Of a DNA stretch of 29,022 bases, positions 8,788-17,595 are shown in pieces. Under the pieces are notes generated by a model, which did no database searches, had not been told where the DNA came from, and was given only the letters and a program-made list of their open reading frames with translations. Each line of letters starts with the position of its first letter. Position 1 is the stretch's first letter. The position numbers and the translations under genes are program-made. Source of the DNA: Chara braunii (Eukaryota; Streptophyta; Charophyceae; Charales; Characeae); the NCBI GenBank assembly GCA_003427395.1, contig BFEA01000215.1:2090740-2119761 (forward strand), in the 5' to 3' direction.

Positions 8788-9024
8788 GGGTTCAAATCTG
8801 ATCGGGTTAGGCGAACCATACTTGCACAGCGGTAGTTGGGATGCACACAGGGCTATCGTGAAGATACTGGTCACGTGAGTTGGTTACCTTAGCGCTCTGC
8901 TTTGAGGGGGAAAGGGCTGCAGGTGGGATAAGGGAGTCCCGTTTGGGGGAGGGTAGATAGGACAAGCTCTGTTGGAGGATACCCCTGGTGAACCTACAGT
9001 AGGGGATGCCTTCTTTTTTCAGTG

Positions 9025-9217
9025 GGGTAAACTACGTGGAAGTCGCAAAATGAGTTATAATTGCACTATGGGCCAAGATACAGTTTCAAATTGCAGTCTG
9101 GGCAATATATACAACCCACCTTTCTGGCCAGGTAGGGTGCCCGAAGTGCAATTGCAAACTGTATCTTACCCCATAGTGCAATTAGAACTCATTTTTGTGA
9201 CTTTACTGAAGTTACCC
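9025..9217. mobile_element. MITE family B, copy 3 (best preserved)
   Basis: Ends GGGTAAACTACGTGGAAGTC and its inverse (GACTTTACTGAAGTTACCC). The arms stay complementary for about 80 bases, through TAATTGCACTATGGG / CCCATAGTGCAATTA and GATACAGTTT / AAACTGTATC, leaving only about 25 bases of loop. Transcribed, it would make a long hairpin of the kind processed to small RNAs. Confidence 0.75.
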
Positions 9218-9627
9218 TTTTTTTTTTTCAAGCCCAGGCTGTTGTAGAGGTGAGATACTAGACAAATGACAATTACCCACAGTAATCGGTCACTCAGTTG
9301 TCTAGATGAACCACTCTGAAGACCCCACCCACCCTTCCCCTCATCTTTTGGCCCTGGCGCACCCCCACCCCCCTTGTCCTACCCTAGTGTTACCCACCTA
9401 GGACCATGATCACCCATCACCATCTTGGCGGGGTTACCTTACCAGACAGTGGTGCAAGCACCCGGGCTAAGCAGAGACCTCTACCCCCTGCTCAGCGCTG
9501 GTTAAAGCAGACGTTGTGCAAACCCGATTGCACAGGGACTTCGGGAGCTAGGTATGAACATGCTACTACAAGTCTTCATGAGGGTGCAGAGTGGCTCCCA
9601 TCTAGCACAATAGACTTAAGATCGTAG
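9218..9627. repeat. Dispersed repeat R, 5' portion
   Basis: No gene is recognised. The C-rich segment 9340-9480 resembles 12880-12990 in word order (CTAGTGTTACCCACCTAGGACCATGATCACC against CTCAGTGTGACCAGCACTCAGGATCATCACC, compared in pieces), so it is a diverged dispersed repeat. CAAGCCCAGGCTGTTGTAGAGG at its start resembles AAAGCCTAGGGTGTCGTAGAGG at 10697. Confidence 0.4.
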
Positions 9628-9765
9628 TTGATAGCCTAGTTGATAGCCTAGTAGATAGCCTACTTGATAGCCTAGTCGATAGGGGGATTGATACCCCTAG
9701 TTGATAGGTAAGTTGATGTCCTAGTTGATAGATGAGTTGATATCCCAAGTGATAGATGAGTTATT
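9628..9765 (+). repeat. GATAG minisatellite
   Basis: About nine imperfect units of the TAGTTGATAGCC type (12-17 bases). The 3' part from 9694 matches the reverse complement of 28840-28905 (ACCCCTAGTTGATAGG, AAGTTGATGTCCTAGTT), so the array belongs to dispersed repeat R. Confidence 0.8.
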
Positions 9766-9780
9766 AGGTCAGTTGTAGTA

Positions 9781-10360
9781 GTTGTTCATAACAAGAGCGT
9801 GAGGCCTGGTAGAGAGATCTAGGGATGCCTTGGGGCAGGCATTCCAAGGGAAAACCAAGGGTTCCTGTCGGGACGACGCTGACCGGAGTTGGGGTGAGTC
9901 GTGTTGCCATGTCACCTAGCACGGTGGGGGATAAGGCCTGGGAAAGTTCGGCAGGGAATAAGACAGTGTTAGACAATTTTAGAGTGCTTTGTTATGAATT
10001 CCAGGGGTGCTGAGCATTCGAAGGACTTTTGTGGCTTTCCTTTTTTACTTAGTAATTGTTGCTTGAGTAGCCTAGCAATAGGTCAGCAGTTATCCATGTT
10101 TTTCCTACATTTTCCTGAACTCCTTTAATGGTTCTCGGATTGTTCTTAGCCGAAGCCAGGTAATGGCCCTGGTATTTCAAATGACTTGTATAATTCTATA
10201 AGGGACGCTGGGCCCGGTACCCAGCACGTGTTGCTCCCCACGAATAAACTGGAGCATTTGTCCCAAAAAAAAAAAAAAAAAAAAAANNNNNNNNNNNNNN
10301 NNNNNNNNNNNNNNNNNNNNNNNNNNNNNNNNNNNNNNNNNNNNNNNNNNNAACTGGAGC

Positions 10361-10390
<30 letters not shown>
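9781..10390 (+). mobile_element. Poly(A) retroposon insertion with 15-bp target duplication, copy 3
   Basis: AGGTCAGTTGTAGTA occurs exactly at 9766-9780 and again at 10391-10405, immediately after an A run. That is the signature of target-primed reverse transcription. The insert is about 610 bases including an assembly gap (10287-10351). It carries the family head AGGGACGCTGGGCCCGG at 10201 with the hairpin GCTGGG/CCCAGC (10207-10225). The body has no open frame and no LINE similarity I can see. The sequence outside joins into repeat R, which also occurs at 28625-28905 without the insert. Confidence 0.85.
10287..10351. other. Assembly gap (N run)
   Basis: 65 N between two A-rich tracts. The phrase AACTGGAGCATTTGT occurs on both sides (10246 and 10352), so the gap may contain a duplicated tail or be a misjoin across poly(A). 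Confidence 0.95.
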
Positions 10391-10391
<1 letters not shown>

Positions 10392-10750
10392 GGTCAGTTG
10401 TAGTATGAGAGAGAGAGTTGAAGATCTTTCATTCCCTTGTATGATCTTAGCCAGTACTAGGGTGACAGCTAAGCCAGGCACACTACTTTGGACCCTGGAC
10501 CAGTAGCTGTCTGTTCCGGTACCCCGATAAGTCTGTACTAAGGTAACTGATATATCAACCATGACTGGACTGCTATATCAACCATGACTGGACCCCCCAA
10601 ATCCAGAACCTAAAGCCCATTCCAGTACCCCGACATGTCTGTACTAAGGTAACTGCTATGCCAACCTCAACTGAAGCCAGAGCGTTTTTTAAAGCCTAGG
10701 GTGTCGTAGAGGCCACGGACCAGACCCGCGGTGCTTACTGGCAGCGGCAG
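10391..10750 (+). repeat. Dispersed repeat R, 3' portion
   Basis: Phrases ATCTTAGCCAGTACTAGG, GGACCAGTA and GTACTAAGGTAACTG recur on the minus strand at 28640-28790, and GTACTAAGGTAACTG also at 10636 and 13983. The word CCCGACAAGTCTGTACTAAGG is thus repeated four times in the window. No coding sequence. Confidence 0.65.
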
Positions 10751-10904
10751 CCAATGGTTGTCCTAACAGGATAGGTCACCCACCAATGGAAAAATCAACA
10801 CACTTCCATTTCTGGAAGGGCACTCATTATTATCAATGTGATCATAGCTTCCATTTGGTATAAATCATCCCTCTGGTCCATAGGTCAGGCACGAACAAAA
10901 GTCC

Positions 10905-12600
10905 TCTAACGACAAGTCACAACATTCTTATGGAGAAGGAATCACGAGCAGGACAAGGCAATTCCAAGGGTGGCTTGACTTTCTATAATCCAACCAAAAA
11001 CAAAAAGGGGTATGGGAATCCTGGATCCTACGCTTCAATATCAAGCTCTATCCATCCAATGGATAAAAAAATTGATCTTATCCACTGACAAATCATGGCA
11101 GGGAATGATGTTGGAACAGATTCGTAGGCTCGCCCCCTTATTTGATGAGCGTATTCACCCTCTCACATGGATTGAGGATCAGTTATGGTCCATCCTAAGG
11201 GCTCACGTGCACTCTAGATAAGAAAGTGATCTTACTCTGGACGATTTGTGGGTAACGATAATGAAATATTGGCGTCGCTTACCATTACCTAACAAACATT
11301 TTCCTAACCGATACGAGGAGATACTTTGTCAGTTGTTTTTTGGCAATCGATGGATCACGGATGCAAACGACTGCATCTATAATAGTTCAACCCCCCTGAT
11401 CTCACAGGGTCAAAAAAGGAATTAGCAGAATTAAAGACTTATGGGACCCAAGCTCACAAGACTGGAAGACGATGGAACAGTTGAGACATACACTTCGATA
11501 TGCTCACCATCTCAATCAGAACCTGGATCAGATGATTTTCTCCATACCCTTGGCTTGGGTAAGAACTCTAAGAAAAGGGCTTAAGTTTAAGGAGAGAGAT
11601 TGGGTGGTGGGGTTTCAACCAGATGGTCAGGGGATAGTGGGTCAAGTGGTGCACAATCTCCCACAAGGTTCTCAAATAAACATCTTTAAAATGAACAGAG
11701 ATAATTTTTTAACTCCGTTTTCTTCATATCCAGTTTGTTTTTCTCCTTTCTCATACCTCTACCAAGTTAGAGTCCTTTTTATCTTTGCTATAGAGGGATG
11801 AAGAGTCTTTCATCCAAAGCTTCCTATCCCAAAACTTCCGATAGATCCGGCACAATGGGTTTGACAAACTAGCATGAGGGGCAGACCGATGACCCTACAG
11901 TCATTCACGGTGAAAGCGACTTACAAACTGCTACGACCAAAGGTGGAAATTGCAGAAATTTTGCAAATGACATGGTCTAGGCACTTGGATTTAGACATAA
12001 ATCTAATCAAGAACATAATTTGTTTTTAAAATATAAGACAAAGACCATCTAAGTTTGCCTCATTGTAGTGGCAAATTGCATATCACTGTCTCCCCATATA
12101 TGATTGGATTATTGACCGCTCTTCTTTGGAACAAAAAGGTTTAGCCTCCCCATGGTGCAATTTTTGTTTGTTCACCTTCCTAGGGAGAAAATGTAGAGAA
12201 ACCATTGAGCACATTTTTATGCAATGCCCCGGTTCAGTACTAACATGGCGCAGGGGGCATTGCACATGGCGAGAACTAACGGATCTAGACTGGTCTTGGG
12301 ATTGGAAGGCTATCCTCTTAGGATACTGGGTTCCGCAGGACCTAGAGCTATCCAATTTCCAACTCAACTTTTTTGAAATCGGTAGGAAAGCGGTTTTACG
12401 GACACTATGGTATAAGAGGTGTGTTTTTGTATTGGGTTCCACAGGACCTAAAACTCATCTTCAAGGATTGGTTTACTCTTCATCCAGGAGCTACTCTCAG
12501 AGCTCCAATCTTTTCTACAGATTCATTTCTCCCTTCTGAGTTTGCCTTTGTAGAAATACAATGTTTTGGCTTGGAGGGGAGTTAGCAAATTCATGATAAT
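10905..12600 (+). pseudogene. LINE 3' half: post-RT region and zf-RVT domain
   Basis: From 10913 one frame reads TFLWRRNHEQDKAIPRVA, a stop where Trp is expected, then PKTKRGMGILDPTLQYQALS and IQWIKKLI, ending at 11221. This is the W..PK..GG.GI.D...QN.AL..KW pattern after the RT fingers/palm in plant LINEs. Further frames give LWDPSSQDWKTMEQ, SFTVKATYKLLRP, KFASL-stop-WQIAYHCLP, and then SPWCNFCLFTFLGRKCRETI followed by EHIFMQC (C-x2-C ... H-x4-C, the zf-RVT site) and DWSWDWKAILLGYW. Several frameshifts and stops show it is dead. The RT catalytic core is absent (5' truncation near 10905). The 3' noncoding part and tail appear to run to 12854. Confidence 0.85.
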
Positions 12601-12713
12601 CTTATGAGGGGCTATGGTAGTTAGTGCTAAATGTTATTTATGGCGGTCCCTAAAGGGCTGAAGAGGCAACTGTGACTACTTGGTTAACTATGCTCATCCT
12701 TGAATATTATCAT

Positions 12714-12854
12714 GGGACGCTAGACCCGGTTGCCAGCACGTGATGCTCCCCACTAATAGACCGGAGCCACCTATGAATATAGTTAGGGGTACATGCTCTT
12801 ATCATTACCCCTAGTTGTGTTTCATGGGTGTTTTTGTTTAAAAAAAAAAAAAAA
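12714..12854 (+). mobile_element. LINE/retroposon tail, copy 4
   Basis: The head GGGACGCTAGACCCGGTTGCCAGCA is followed by CTCCCCACTAATAGACCGGAG and an A run at 12840-12854. The last part (ACATGCTCTTATC ... TTTTTGTTTAAAA) aligns with that of copy 5 (GCATGCTCCTATC ... TGTTTGTTTAAAA). It lies about 115 bases after the LINE coding relic, so it may be that LINE's own 3' end. The hairpin stem is broken by two changes in this copy. Confidence 0.6.
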
Positions 12855-13554
12855 GTCACCTACCTTACCCATCCCCACGTTAATACTCCCAGCACAACCT
12901 CTGTCCCTACTATCCTACCTCAGTGTGACCAGCACTCAGGATCATCACCCTCCCAGTATCGAGGGCAACTTGGACTAGACAACAGTGACAAGCATCAAGG
13001 TTAGGCCAACCCTTGAGCCCTAGAGGAAGAGGAAGCGGATGAACCTTGCCGCACGGGAACTTTGGACGCCAGGCTCATGCAATCTTCTACACTGTCAGGC
13101 ATAATTTAGAGAGTCTACCAAGTCGGAGTACCTAAGCAAGGCAAGCCAACGCCCACGGACACATCCTATCGTCCTTCCCTTAACTTGCCCAAGACTATGC
13201 AGAACTCAGACCAGCCGGAGCGACTTATATCCCCACCCTACCCCAAAGCTAAGCCCTGCATGAGTAGACCCCGTCATATACCTGATAGACCCCCCCAACC
13301 CGATATCATAGTTGTGTGTATATGTGTGTCAAGAGGCTATGTATGTTTTTTATATGAGTCCGTAGATTGCGTGTATATGTATTCACGAGCCATGTTTGTG
13401 TCTACTCTAAACCTATATGCGCTCTGTTTAACTGTATAGCGAGATGTATATGGTCGAAGGTCAGATATGTGCAGTACTATGTAGAGGGAACTAATACGTG
13501 CTTGTTGAAGAGATGACAAGCCAAGCTGGATAAGACCCCCCCCAAAGTCCCAAG
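12855..13554. other. Noncoding stretch, diverged repeats
   Basis: 12880-12990 resembles part of 9340-9480. 13310-13410 is rich in TGTGTATATG words with two similar halves (GTGTATATGT at 13316 and 13371). No gene recognised. Confidence 0.35.
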
Positions 13555-13925
13555 CCAGACTCGAACCCGTGATCTATGACATGTGACCTGAAGACTCTAC
13601 CATTTGAGCAACAATCGCAAACGACACTTATGTGTGATATGCCAAACTGGGGAGATCAACAAAACAACCACAAGCAACAACGACAAACAACCCACGCAGA
13701 ATCGAGACCCGACATACAACACCATGGACAACCCTTGGGTGGTGCGCAGGCAGTGTCTGTAATAGCTTACCACCATGTGCCAGCCCAAGGGTGTGTGTCC
13801 AGTCGTGCGTCATTCTAACTCCCTTCCGATGTCCATGTGCAAGGCTGCAATTGAGTTTTAAACCCCCAACCTCATACCACAATGCACATTTCCAACCGGT
13901 GCTCTAACCACTGACCTACATCAAC
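13555..13925 (-). mobile_element. tRNA-derived composite element, minus copy
   Basis: On the minus strand a first tRNA-like module (13925 to 13850) has GTAGGTCAGTGGTTAGAGC and GGGGGTTTAAAACTC, and shares GAGCACCGGTT and the following GGTATGAGGTT-type words with the plus copy at 7866. The body (GGCACATGGTGGTAAGC, CACTGCCTGCGCACCACCC) follows, and then a second module (13625 to 13560) with TTGCTCAAATGGTAGAG and a strong B box GGGTTCGAGTC. The two-module order equals that of the plus copy. Confidence 0.6.
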
Positions 13926-14259
13926 TGGACAACTGAATCCAAAGTTAATATATGGAGTCAGTTTCAGCTCCCCGACAAGCCCGTACTAAGGTAACTGTGA
14001 TGCCAGCCACAATAGTACCCAGGACGAATACCTAGAGGCTGGAGCCCGTTCCATTAGATCAAGATACCCATGACCATGGACAAGGAGGATAGACAACAAC
14101 ATTTTGTATATCTCTTAGTTCAATGTGATCCGATTTCGAACCAATGGAACCATCAACCTATTCCGTACAATCCTCAAATCAAACCTACCAAGTTACAATG
14201 ACAACTAGTCTTGTTGATGCGTTGTACGACACGGGGAAACAACTTCATAATTATCAGAA

Positions 14260-14420
14260 CAGCCATGAGCCAAGAACGACAAGCGAACCAATCATAGTCT
14301 AGACCCAACATACAACACCATGGACAAATCCTTAGGTGGTGCGCAGATAGTGTCTGTAATAGCTTCCCTACATCAGCCCAAGGGGATATCCAAGTGACCG
14401 TGCGTTATGTAAACGCCCGC
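14260..14420 (-). mobile_element. tRNA-derived element body, partial second minus copy
   Basis: ACATACAACACCATGGACAA, GGTGGTGCGCAG and TGTCTGTAATAGCTT repeat the body of 13660-13830, about 590 bases away. The tRNA-like ends are lost. Confidence 0.6.
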
Positions 14421-14602
14421 CGGTGTACCATTTGGGTGCACTGAAGAGAGAAACCCTATCGACACAGCGTTTTGTTAGAAACCTATGTGGTGACAAGCAT
14501 TCAATATTGGATCTCACCGAGGAATTTTTTTTTTCTTTTTTTATTGAATCTCACAATGGTGGCGAAAATACTTTTTTTTTCTTTTAACCAAGGGCTCCAT
14601 CT

Positions 14603-14752
14603 TTTTTTTTTTTTGGAAAAAACCCTTGCGCCAGCCCTCTATCACAGCGGTGGTACAAGAACCGCCAGGATTGAGGGCTTGTCAATCGGGCGGCTCCACC
14701 TATTGGTGGGGAGCTGCACTTGTTGCAAATCGGGTCTAGCGTCCCATTGATA
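14603..14752 (-). mobile_element. Retroposon tail, minus copy 8
   Basis: On the minus strand, GGGACGCTAGACCCGATTTGC is followed by GCAGCTCCCCACCAATAGG and a body ending in a T run at 14603-14614 (poly A on the minus strand). The head hairpin is not preserved in this copy. Confidence 0.5.
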
Positions 14753-14935
14753 CATCTTGTAGTTCAGCAATTGTTGGTCATTGTTTCCTGGGGTTGTGGT
14801 TATTTATCTTGCTAGACAGCCTAGACAGAGACTCCATCGTTTCATGGAGCTGCTAGAAACATCCATCCCCTCTTGGAGCGCCCACTATCTGTTAACCCAA
14901 CCCTGTTCAGCAACCCCCCAAACCAAATGCTTCGT

Positions 14936-15029
14936 CTATTGGTGGGGAGCGTCACCTTCTGGAGAGGTGAAACATCAAACAAGCACTCGAATGACCAAGT
15001 CCTTCGTCTACAAAAGACCTACGTAGCGG
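14936..15029 (-). repeat. Retroposon head variant fused to a 67-bp segment shared with the Penelope-like element
   Basis: 14963-15029 matches 24887-24953 with about six differences in 67 bases. Here it is joined on the minus strand to GACGCTCCCCACCAATAGAC and GAAGCATTTGG, words of the poly(A) retroposon head. At 24887-24953 the same segment is the first part of the full Penelope-like unit. Confidence 0.6.
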
Positions 15030-15615
15030 TGTCGAGCGCATCGGTCCGGCACCGCATCAGGGCAGCGCGGGACCCTCCCAGCCGCGTCACGCAAGAGTTG
15101 GTTTAAATCCTTCGTCGCGAATATACATGGAGCTTCCGCAAGCCACTCCGGCCGAGTGCGCCAACCATACCTCTCGCGAGCCCCTACGACAGGATAGGGC
15201 CTACGCGAGGCACGACTTACCTCCACCTTACGGGAGTTGTCACCTCCCTTCGGTGGGCGTATCCTCGCCGAGCTACCAGTCCACAATACGAAAGCTGATC
15301 AGTTGCAATCGCAGAGGTGGACCAGCCGAGGACGTTTCTCGTTCGCTGTAGCATAGGGGGTACGCGTGGTAATACACCTCTATCGGACCCGTACGCGAAC
15401 CGACATCTTGGGGGGTTGAGGTCCCAAGCGCGACTCGTCGTCGGTCGACTAGGACGCATCCCACACACCACGCACACACCACTTTACGGACACAAAAATA
15501 AAACGCACACACACACACACACACCGAACAATGCGACAACACTCCTAGTCCCTTCAGTAGCCATCCCATAACTTTCCGATGCGGAAATCAGATAGGCGTC
15601 GCGCGCGAGACTTAG
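15030..15615. other. GC-rich stretch without recognised gene
   Basis: GC content is clearly above that of the neighbours and CpG is frequent. Open frames up to 98 codons exist on both strands with no known domain. A (CA)n array lies near 15508-15524. It could be promoter sequence of the following block, but nothing decisive is visible. Confidence 0.3.
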
Positions 15616-15622
15616 TATAAAA
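15616..15622 (+). promoter_or_regulatory. Candidate TATA box
   Basis: TATAAAA in an otherwise GC-rich setting (GACTTAG before, CCGCGCGGACG after). It lies upstream of the hairpin-rich noncoding block and 2.75 kb before an AATAAA at 18365. The transcription unit is inferred. Confidence 0.35.
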
Positions 15623-15745
15623 CCGCGCGGACGCAGGGCCTACTCATATCGACTAGCAATGCAAACGTACACAAACAGTCGTAATGATGACGTACCATGT
15701 AGTACCCATACTCATGCGGTCCTCGTTAATCTCGAGGGTCGCATT

Positions 15746-15954
15746 CGACACTCAAGTGTCGGCTGACACGCGCCTTGAAGGTTAATCTCTCGACGCTGGA
15801 CAACCGCCACACGCGGTTGAAGACCACACACCCTCTTCTGCACTCTGTGCAGAGCGGGTGATACACAGGTCCATACCTGTGGTGGCAGTCGCCTCTTGCG
15901 GCCCTGGGACGAGTCCTACCCCAGACCTGGACGAAAGTCAAGGGGTTTGACTTT
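15746..15954 (+). other. Cluster of perfect short hairpins (array 1)
   Basis: At least five perfect stems in about 210 bases: CGACACT/AGTGTCG (15746-15761), CAACCGC/GCGGTTG (15801-15819), TCTGCAC/GTGCAGA (15837-15853), CACAGGT/ACCTGTG (15864-15881), AAAGTCAA/TTGACTTT (15934-15954). A further CTGGG/CCCAG lies at 15904-15924. Stem sequences are unrelated to each other; only the folding is shared. Confidence 0.7.
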
Positions 15955-16345
15955 GACGGCTGCCACGGACTACAACGTCCAACTATAAAAATTAACAAGC
16001 AAAATCAATAAATAAATAAGTATCTCAACATTCGTATATCAAATCAGGACTCGAGGTAACAATGAAAGAAGGGGGAAACATAAACCCATCAGGTATGCAG
16101 ATCGTGCGACACATGGTTGTCATTCTCACTGCCTCCAAAGCATGACCCATATACCAAGCTCCAAAATACTAACCTGCATACAACACAGGCACACTCAATA
16201 GCCACATTGCCATATACCAATGTGGTCAACTTTACTGCTCCCTGTAACTCGTACCACGCCTCACACACTCAAGCCCCAATCGTAATCAAAATCTCCATAA
16301 ATCTTACAAGTTCTTTATAATGACCATTAAAATACGCTCGGTTAA

Positions 16346-16680
16346 AGCCCTCAAAGAAACATAACAATTCACAGGGCTAAGGCAGTCAAGGTGAGGCATA
16401 GGTGTAAGCAAAGTTGTGTCATGAGCCGACAAGTCGGCGATCAACCAACCGACCTGTTATCAGTGATAACAAAAGATGATCCTCAAGGGATCAAGCTGAA
16501 TCTAGTCCTGAACTTGAATCAAACGATCAAGAGGACCTGTAACACATTACAGGTCAATGCCCCAGGCTAAAACCATAAACCCCCGGAAAATAATCTCCAT
16601 ACCACAGTCTCTCTCAGAGCCTCTTCTAATAGCTAAGCCTAAGTCTACCTCTAAGCCAGCGCCCAAAGAAAAGGTAGACT
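16346..16680 (+). other. Cluster of perfect short hairpins (array 2)
   Basis: Stems AGCCCT/AGGGCT (16346-16378, 21-base loop), GCCGAC/GTCGGC (16425-16438), GTTATCA/TGATAAC (16456-16470), TGATCC/GGATCA (16477-16493), CTTGA/TCAAG (16513-16531), GACCTGTAA/TTACAGGTC (16534-16555), AGTCTACCT/AGGTAGACT (16642-16680, 21-base loop). The two long loops both contain CAAAGAAA. Confidence 0.7.
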
Positions 16681-16739
16681 CATGACATAATCTCCTCTAT
16701 CCAGGGTGGATTACCAGAATCGTCACTTATCGAAATATA

Positions 16740-17380
16740 ATCTAACTCTTTTAAACTAAGAAAATTTCGGCAGCGCTTCCCGTAGGAAAAGTGTCTTTCC
16801 AGAATTTATATAAGTCCAAATATGAAAGCAGAGATAATCTTTAACTCAGAAAGTCATATTTTTGTCTAACTTCCTGAATTAGTAAAAATTTGAACAGCAC
16901 TCCCTTTAGAAAAGGAGACTCCCCAGACTTATACTAAGTCAGATATGAACTCAAAAGATAAACTTGAGTTCAACTTAGACAAGATTTAACTAACTCCTTA
17001 GTTTTGCAGAAGTTTCGGCAACACTCCCTTTAGAAAAGTGTTATTCCAAAATTTATACAAGGCTAAGTTCATAATTTGAAGTAACTTTGACTTCTCAAGG
17101 TCCAATTTTGTCTAACTCCCTGAATTAGCAAAAATTTGGACAGCACTCCCTTTAGAAAAGGAGACTTTCCAGATTTTTACTAAGTCAGATATAAGAAAAG
17201 ACAAAGTTGAACTTTTGATAAGTCAAAATTCGACCAACTCCTTGGATTTGTAGAAATTTCGGCAGCTCTTCCCGTAGAGAAAGTAGCTTGCCAAGATTTA
17301 TACAAAGTCAAGTATAAGAAAATATCTCAGAAGATGCAAGAATCGACCTAAGTAAAAAAACTTAGCTCAGAAAATGCAGG
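16740..17380 (+). repeat. Five tandem units of 122-124 bp, each with a hairpin
   Basis: The anchor TTTCGGCAGC / TTTGRACAGC occurs at 16765, 16889, 17013, 17135 and 17257 (steps 124, 124, 122, 122), always preceded by a CTAACTCCYT...A-rich lead and followed by a GAxTTxTACxAAGTC-type segment. Units alternate in type (1, 3, 5 against 2, 4). Each holds a hairpin around CCCNTAGRRAAA whose outer stem changes: CTCC/GGAG in units 2 and 4, AACACT/AGTGTT in 3, CGCTT/AAGTG in 1, AGCT/AGCT in 5. A sixth lead (CTAACTCCTATAG) at 17393 lacks the rest. Confidence 0.85.
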
Positions 17381-17595
17381 AATTGAAACTAACTCCTATA
17401 GCTCTAGCATGTGGCGAGCGACTAAAACAACTACCTATCAACCTGAAACTCAGACAAAGTAGTAACCTCACTCAGTCACATGCAAACCAAACCACAAATG
17501 TAAGTACTCTCACCAGCCCCAAGTTCATTCCATATAGATAGTTTATGAATCTTTTAAGTCCTTGAACCCTTATTTCCCTCTTACATAAGACATAG

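Noticed and set aside
10146-10562. Reading frames across the N gap
   Set aside because: They are made of poly-Phe/Lys and unknown residues from poly(A) and N.
15008-15571. Overlapping GC-rich ORFs on both strands
   Set aside because: High GC lowers stop frequency; there are no motifs and frames are equally open on both strands.
16600-16620. Primer-binding site for tRNA-Met (TGGTATCAGAGC)
   Set aside because: The minus strand only offers GGCTCTGAGAGAGAC, with too many mismatches and no LTR end next to it.
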